This document shows positions 61,314-64,000 of a DNA stretch of 64,000 nt, piece after piece. Every line of letters starts with the position of its first letter. Position 1 is the first letter of the stretch. The stretch is from the NCBI GenBank assembly GCA_036504595.1, contig DASXUX010000081.1, positions 385,412-449,411 of the forward strand, written 5' to 3'. This DNA is from DASXUX01 sp036504595. GTDB lineage: Bacteria > Planctomycetota > SZUA-567 > H5-PLA8. The notes below the pieces were generated by a model, which saw only the letters and a list, made by a program, of their open reading frames with translations, was not told the origin of the DNA and searched no databases. The position numbers and the translations under genes are program-made.

Positions 61314-61985
61314 ATGACTCCTCCTTTTGCATCGATCGTTCTGCCATTACTGACGCGGCCGCGGGTCAGTCCCGCGCCGGCTCCGCAACCCGTGCGCGCG
61401 CCGTCGCATGTTGCGATTGCGATGGATGGTGCAGCCGCGGACCCTGGGCAGCGGGCGCATGCGCTGGCCGAGTTGATTGCCGGATGTGTGGATCGAGGCA
61501 TCGGCTGGCTGAGCGTCGAGGCGGCGGGCGCAGTTGAACTGGCTGATGGCGTGCGGCATGGCCAGAGCGACGTAAGCATCACAATTCTTCGTCCGGGTTC
61601 AACGCCGGCACCGCAGGAGTCGCGCGTGAGAACTCGTGAGCCGCGGCTGCGTGTGACGCTGTGTGAAAGTGGCGGACGCAATGAGCTTGTCGCGGCGGCG
61701 AGCAAGCTGGCGGCGGCGGTGGCCGCGGGCAAGCTTCTGACGGCGGAAATCGATTCGGAAATGCTGCGGCTGCAACTGCCGACTTACACGCTTCCGCCGG
61801 TGGATCTGCTGATCCGCACGGGCGGCGGCGGCACTCTGAGCGGTTTCCTTCTTTGGCAAGCTGCGTATGCCGAATTGTTGTTCATCGACACACCCTTTGC
61901 AGAATTGCGGCGGTCTCATCTGGACGCGGCGCTGAACGACTACGCGCGGCGCAAGCGGACGTTTGGGGCGTTGCCTGCTCGGTGA
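61314..61985 (+). CDS. Degenerate undecaprenyl-diphosphate-synthase-like protein
   Basis: A 223-residue protein (usual 230-260) with the cis-prenyltransferase fold. HVAIAMDGAAADPG matches the first motif (Asp kept; NGRWA lost). SGGRNELVAAASKLA matches the YGGR helix, and PVDLLIRTGGGGTLSGFLLWQAAYAELLFIDTPF the last, with YAE kept and the second Arg of the pyrophosphate site lost. The middle FSSENW segment and about 30 residues are missing, so full polyprenyl synthesis is unlikely. It starts 18 bp after the regulator gene, probably in one unit. It may be a paralogue with changed function or a decaying gene. Confidence 0.72.
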   Translation: MTPPFASIVLPLLTRPRVSPAPAPQPVRAPSHVAIAMDGAAADPGQRAHALAELIAGCVDRGIGWLSVEAAGAVELADGVRHGQSDVSITILRPGSTPAPQESRVRTREPRLRVTLCESGGRNELVAAASKLAAAVAAGKLLTAEIDSEMLRLQLPTYTLPPVDLLIRTGGGGTLSGFLLWQAAYAELLFIDTPFAELRRSHLDAALNDYARRKRTFGALPAR

Positions 61986-62007
61986 CGTGTGACGAGTGAC
62001 GAGTGAG
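61982..62007 (+). repeat. Heptamer tandem repeat (GTGACGA type)
   Basis: GTGACGT, GTGACGA, GTGACGA, GTGAG immediately at the gene's stop. Confidence 0.75.
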
Positions 62008-62116
62008 ATTGCCGACAGGGCTTGTCATCTATCGTTGCATGTAGCTGCGGCCGAAATAAACTCACGGGCCGTGACGTGCTTGCCGTGAACCGCGATCCGA
62101 CATCGAAATTCTTCCA

Positions 62117-63001
62117 ATGAAGACACTTGTTCATCCGTACACGGGGCTCCATCGTGGAGCGTGGACGAAGGGCAACCTGCACACGCATACCACGCGCAGC
62201 GATGGCGCGCGTTCGCCGCAGGACGTCATCGACGATTATGCCTCGCGCGGGCATGGCTTCCTTATGCTCTCCGACCACGATACGCCGATCAGCGAGGCGG
62301 AGCTGGCGAAGCTGCATAACCGCGGAATGGTCTTGATTCCGGGCAACGAGGTTTCCGATCAAGGGCCGCATCTGCTGCACGTGAACGCGTCGTGCCGCGT
62401 GCCGCCGCATGCTGATCGCCAGCGCGTGATCGACGAGGTCATCGCGGCGGGCGGGCTGGCGATTGTCAATCATCCCAACTGGTACGGCAGTTTTGACCAC
62501 TGTTCGATCCAGCAGATGACAGCGTGGAGCGGCTACGTAGGCCTGGAGATTTACAACGGGACGATTGGCCGGTTGGATGGCAGTCCATACGCGACGAACA
62601 AATGGGATATGCTGCTGGCTCAAGGCCGCCAGCTCTGGGGCTTCGCGAATGATGACAGCCACACCGCGAAGGACGACGTCGGGTTGGGTTGGAACGTCGC
62701 TTACATAAAGGAGCGCACCGTCGTCGGCGTGGTCAACGCTTTGGCCGCAGGACGGTTTTACGCTTCGACGGGCGTGACGATTAAGCACATTGAAGTGACG
62801 GGCATGCATATCCGGCTGGAGACTGAGGACGCCTGCCGGATCGTTGCTTTGCAGCAAGTGGCGCGGCGTTTCGCGCAGGTGGACGACAAGGTGATTGATG
62901 TCACGGTGCCGGCCGGCGCGCAGTACGTGCGCTTTGAGTGCTGGGGCGCTGGCGAGAAGTTCGCGTGGACACAGCCGTTCTTTGTCGCGGAAGAGGTCTA
63001 G
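62117..63001 (+). CDS. PHP-domain metal-dependent phosphoesterase-like protein
   Basis: A 294-residue cytoplasmic protein with the PHP metal sites: GNLHTHTTRSDG (HxH), LSDHDTPIS (DHD), NHPNWYGSFDH and FANDDSHTAKDD. This is the order of the CehA/YciV-like PHP family, which hydrolyses phosphate esters or nucleotides. A C-terminal beta-region (about 230-290) is extra. It has no clear ribosome-binding site. Substrate unknown. Confidence 0.85.
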   Translation: MKTLVHPYTGLHRGAWTKGNLHTHTTRSDGARSPQDVIDDYASRGHGFLMLSDHDTPISEAELAKLHNRGMVLIPGNEVSDQGPHLLHVNASCRVPPHADRQRVIDEVIAAGGLAIVNHPNWYGSFDHCSIQQMTAWSGYVGLEIYNGTIGRLDGSPYATNKWDMLLAQGRQLWGFANDDSHTAKDDVGLGWNVAYIKERTVVGVVNALAAGRFYASTGVTIKHIEVTGMHIRLETEDACRIVALQQVARRFAQVDDKVIDVTVPAGAQYVRFECWGAGEKFAWTQPFFVAEEV

Positions 63002-63011
63002 CGGCTGATAA

Positions 63012-63042
63012 TTGAACCGCAAAGACGCAAAGGCGCAAAGAG
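63012..63042 (+). repeat. Repeat C copy
   Basis: AACCGCAAAGACGCAAAGG with GCGCAAAG, between the PHP and HAD genes. Confidence 0.75.
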
Positions 63043-63069
63043 TTTTGGGGTGGGCAGCTTGGAGGCGCG

Positions 63070-63729
63070 ATGGGCGGGCCGGGGATTATTTTTGATCAGG
63101 ATGAGACGATTGCGTTGACGGGGCCAATGTGGCGGCGGGCTGAAGAGTTGGCGCTGAAATCGGTGGGGCACGTTTGGACCGCGGAGTTGGCGGCGAAGTA
63201 CAAAGGCATGAATGCTCCGGACGTCGCAGCGACAGCGCACCGGATACTAAAGCTCGATATTCCACTCGCTGAATTCCAGCGACGGATGCGCGAGGCGTTG
63301 CTGGAAGGGTTCGCGACGCTCCCCATCGAAGAAGTCCCGGGGGCCGTGGCTCTGGTGCGGCGGCTGAACGGGCTGGCGCCGATGGCGGTGGCATCGGGCA
63401 GTCCACGTCCGGCGATTGAGAAAGTGCTTTCGCGGCTTGGGATCGGGAGTTTCGTTCCGGCGTGCGTGAGCAGCGAGGAAGTTCCGCGCGGAAAGCCGAG
63501 TCCGGACGTTTTTCTGGCCGCGGCGAAGGCGCTGGCGGCCGATCCGGCGCGATGCGTGGTGTTTGAAGACAGTGTGATTGGCGCTCAAGCGGCGCGGGCG
63601 GCAGGGATGCGGTGCATTGTGCGGCCCTCGCTAAAGGGGGCGTGCTTGGTCGGACTGGCGGACTTAGTGGTGAGGCATTGGGACGAGGTGAGCGCGGAGC
63701 GCGTGGTTGAGATGATAGCGGGGGGCTGA
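63070..63729 (+). CDS. HAD-superfamily phosphatase (subclass IA)
   Basis: A 219-residue phosphatase. Motif I is IIFDQDETI (usual DxDGT has E for G here), motif II VASGSPRP (Ser), motif III KPSPDVFLAAA (Lys) and motif IV VVFEDSVIGAQAA (ED). The helical cap (about 18-80) is that of beta-phosphoglucomutase or 2-deoxyglucose-6-phosphatase relatives. It probably dephosphorylates a small sugar phosphate. GGAGG lies 4 bases before the ATG. Confidence 0.88.
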   Translation: MGGPGIIFDQDETIALTGPMWRRAEELALKSVGHVWTAELAAKYKGMNAPDVAATAHRILKLDIPLAEFQRRMREALLEGFATLPIEEVPGAVALVRRLNGLAPMAVASGSPRPAIEKVLSRLGIGSFVPACVSSEEVPRGKPSPDVFLAAAKALAADPARCVVFEDSVIGAQAARAAGMRCIVRPSLKGACLVGLADLVVRHWDEVSAERVVEMIAGG

Positions 63730-63740
63730 ACGGCACCCAA

Positions 63741-63783
63741 CGCCCCCTCACCCCTAACCCCTCTCCCGCGCGGGGGAGAACCA
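63741..63783. repeat. Shortened element A
   Basis: CCCCTCACCCCTAACCCCTC followed by CCGCGCGGGGGAGA; the half nearer the hairpin, in reverse orientation. The rest of the gap to 63886 shows no gene. Confidence 0.75.
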
Positions 63784-63886
63784 GACTGTACAGATGCGGC
63801 TGAAATGAGCATACAAGGGGGACCGAAGCGGAGGCGCTACATCCGCGGCAGCAGGCTGGACGGGTGCACGTCGCTGGATGTTGTGG

Positions 63887-64000
63887 TTACGCGGCGATGC
63901 GTGCCCAGTTGAGACCGTAAGCGCGGTAGGGTTGGGGGAGTTGCCAGAGAGCTGCGGCGCGGCCATCTTGGCTTATGCATGCGGCCCGGACTTGCGCGAC
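63887..64000 (-). CDS. C-terminal end of an unrecognised gene (start outside window)
   Basis: An open frame enters from the right edge and stops at 63887-63889 after about 37 residues ending ALWQLPQPYRAYGLNWARIA. The sequence is protein-like (aromatic and charged residues) and has no stop. Function cannot be guessed. The longer frame at 63754-63966 nearby is repeat-derived and rejected. Confidence 0.35.
   Translation of the reverse strand, partial: VAQVRAACISQDGRAAALWQLPQPYRAYGLNWARIAA

Noticed and set aside
63070..63729. Inactive HAD protein because of DQDET in motif I
   Set aside because: Both Asp residues and the Thr are kept; Glu at the usual Gly position need not abolish activity.
63754..63966. 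70-residue open frame on the minus strand
   Set aside because: Partly encoded by element A, no ribosome-binding site, and it conflicts with the more protein-like frame ending at 63887.

Overview
The window is a GC-rich, gene-dense bacterial chromosome segment with about 40 protein genes and no rRNA, tRNA or CRISPR that I could find. The gene mix is typical of the PVC superphylum (Planctomycetota, Lentisphaerota, Verrucomicrobiota and related uncultured lineages): many exported glycoside hydrolases without SusC/SusD, a formylglycine-type sulfatase, SGNH hydrolases, an exported Gfo/Idh/MocA oxidoreductase, DUF4091- and DUF4832-type proteins, LamG-like modules and a transmembrane Ser/Thr kinase. 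This lineage call is inference from gene content only. Several genes start with TTG or GTG behind a good Shine-Dalgarno sequence.

Layout. 1-6 kb: a partial beta-helix protein (frameshifted after its signal peptide), a sulfatase and a kelch-like exported protein. 6-12.5 kb: fumarase, an AI-2E-family permease, an alkaline-phosphatase-superfamily protein, a GT4 glycosyltransferase and a spermidine-synthase-like protein. 12.6-50.2 kb: a carbohydrate-degradation island containing GH9, DUF4832, GH39-like, GH101-related, LamG-like, SGNH, DUF4091, GH43-like, GH2 and GH42-like proteins. Xylulokinase, a second SGNH esterase, a Gfo/Idh/MocA oxidoreductase and a 1,214-residue Ser/Thr kinase lie within it. 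The kinase's outer part carries carbohydrate-binding and LamG-like modules. The set fits hemicellulose or xylan breakdown (inference). TyrA, a cysteine desulfurase-family protein and a URO-D-family protein are interspersed. 50.2-58 kb: gltB-hicA-hicB-gltD, a glutamate synthase operon with a toxin-antitoxin pair between its subunits, and a divergent LysR gene with a dyad in the shared promoter region. 58-64 kb: a PKD protein, riboflavin synthase, a membrane protein/winged-helix pair, a degenerate undecaprenyl-diphosphate-synthase-like protein, a PHP protein, a HAD phosphatase and the C-terminal end of an unknown gene.

The most unusual feature is the density of small dispersed repeats. A GC-rich palindromic element (element B) lies in frame inside at least five protein genes: fumC, the URO-D gene, the GH2 gene, the GH42-like gene (three sites) and the winged-helix regulator. 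A second element (A) plus a heptamer array sits in frame inside the cysteine desulfurase gene. Many intergenic gaps hold degenerate 7- or 8-bp tandem repeats, each gap with its own unit, often as inverted arms that could form hairpins. A 232-bp nested inverted repeat and a four-unit array ending in the palindrome TGCACATGTGCA complete the set. The same palindrome also lies upstream of the receptor kinase.
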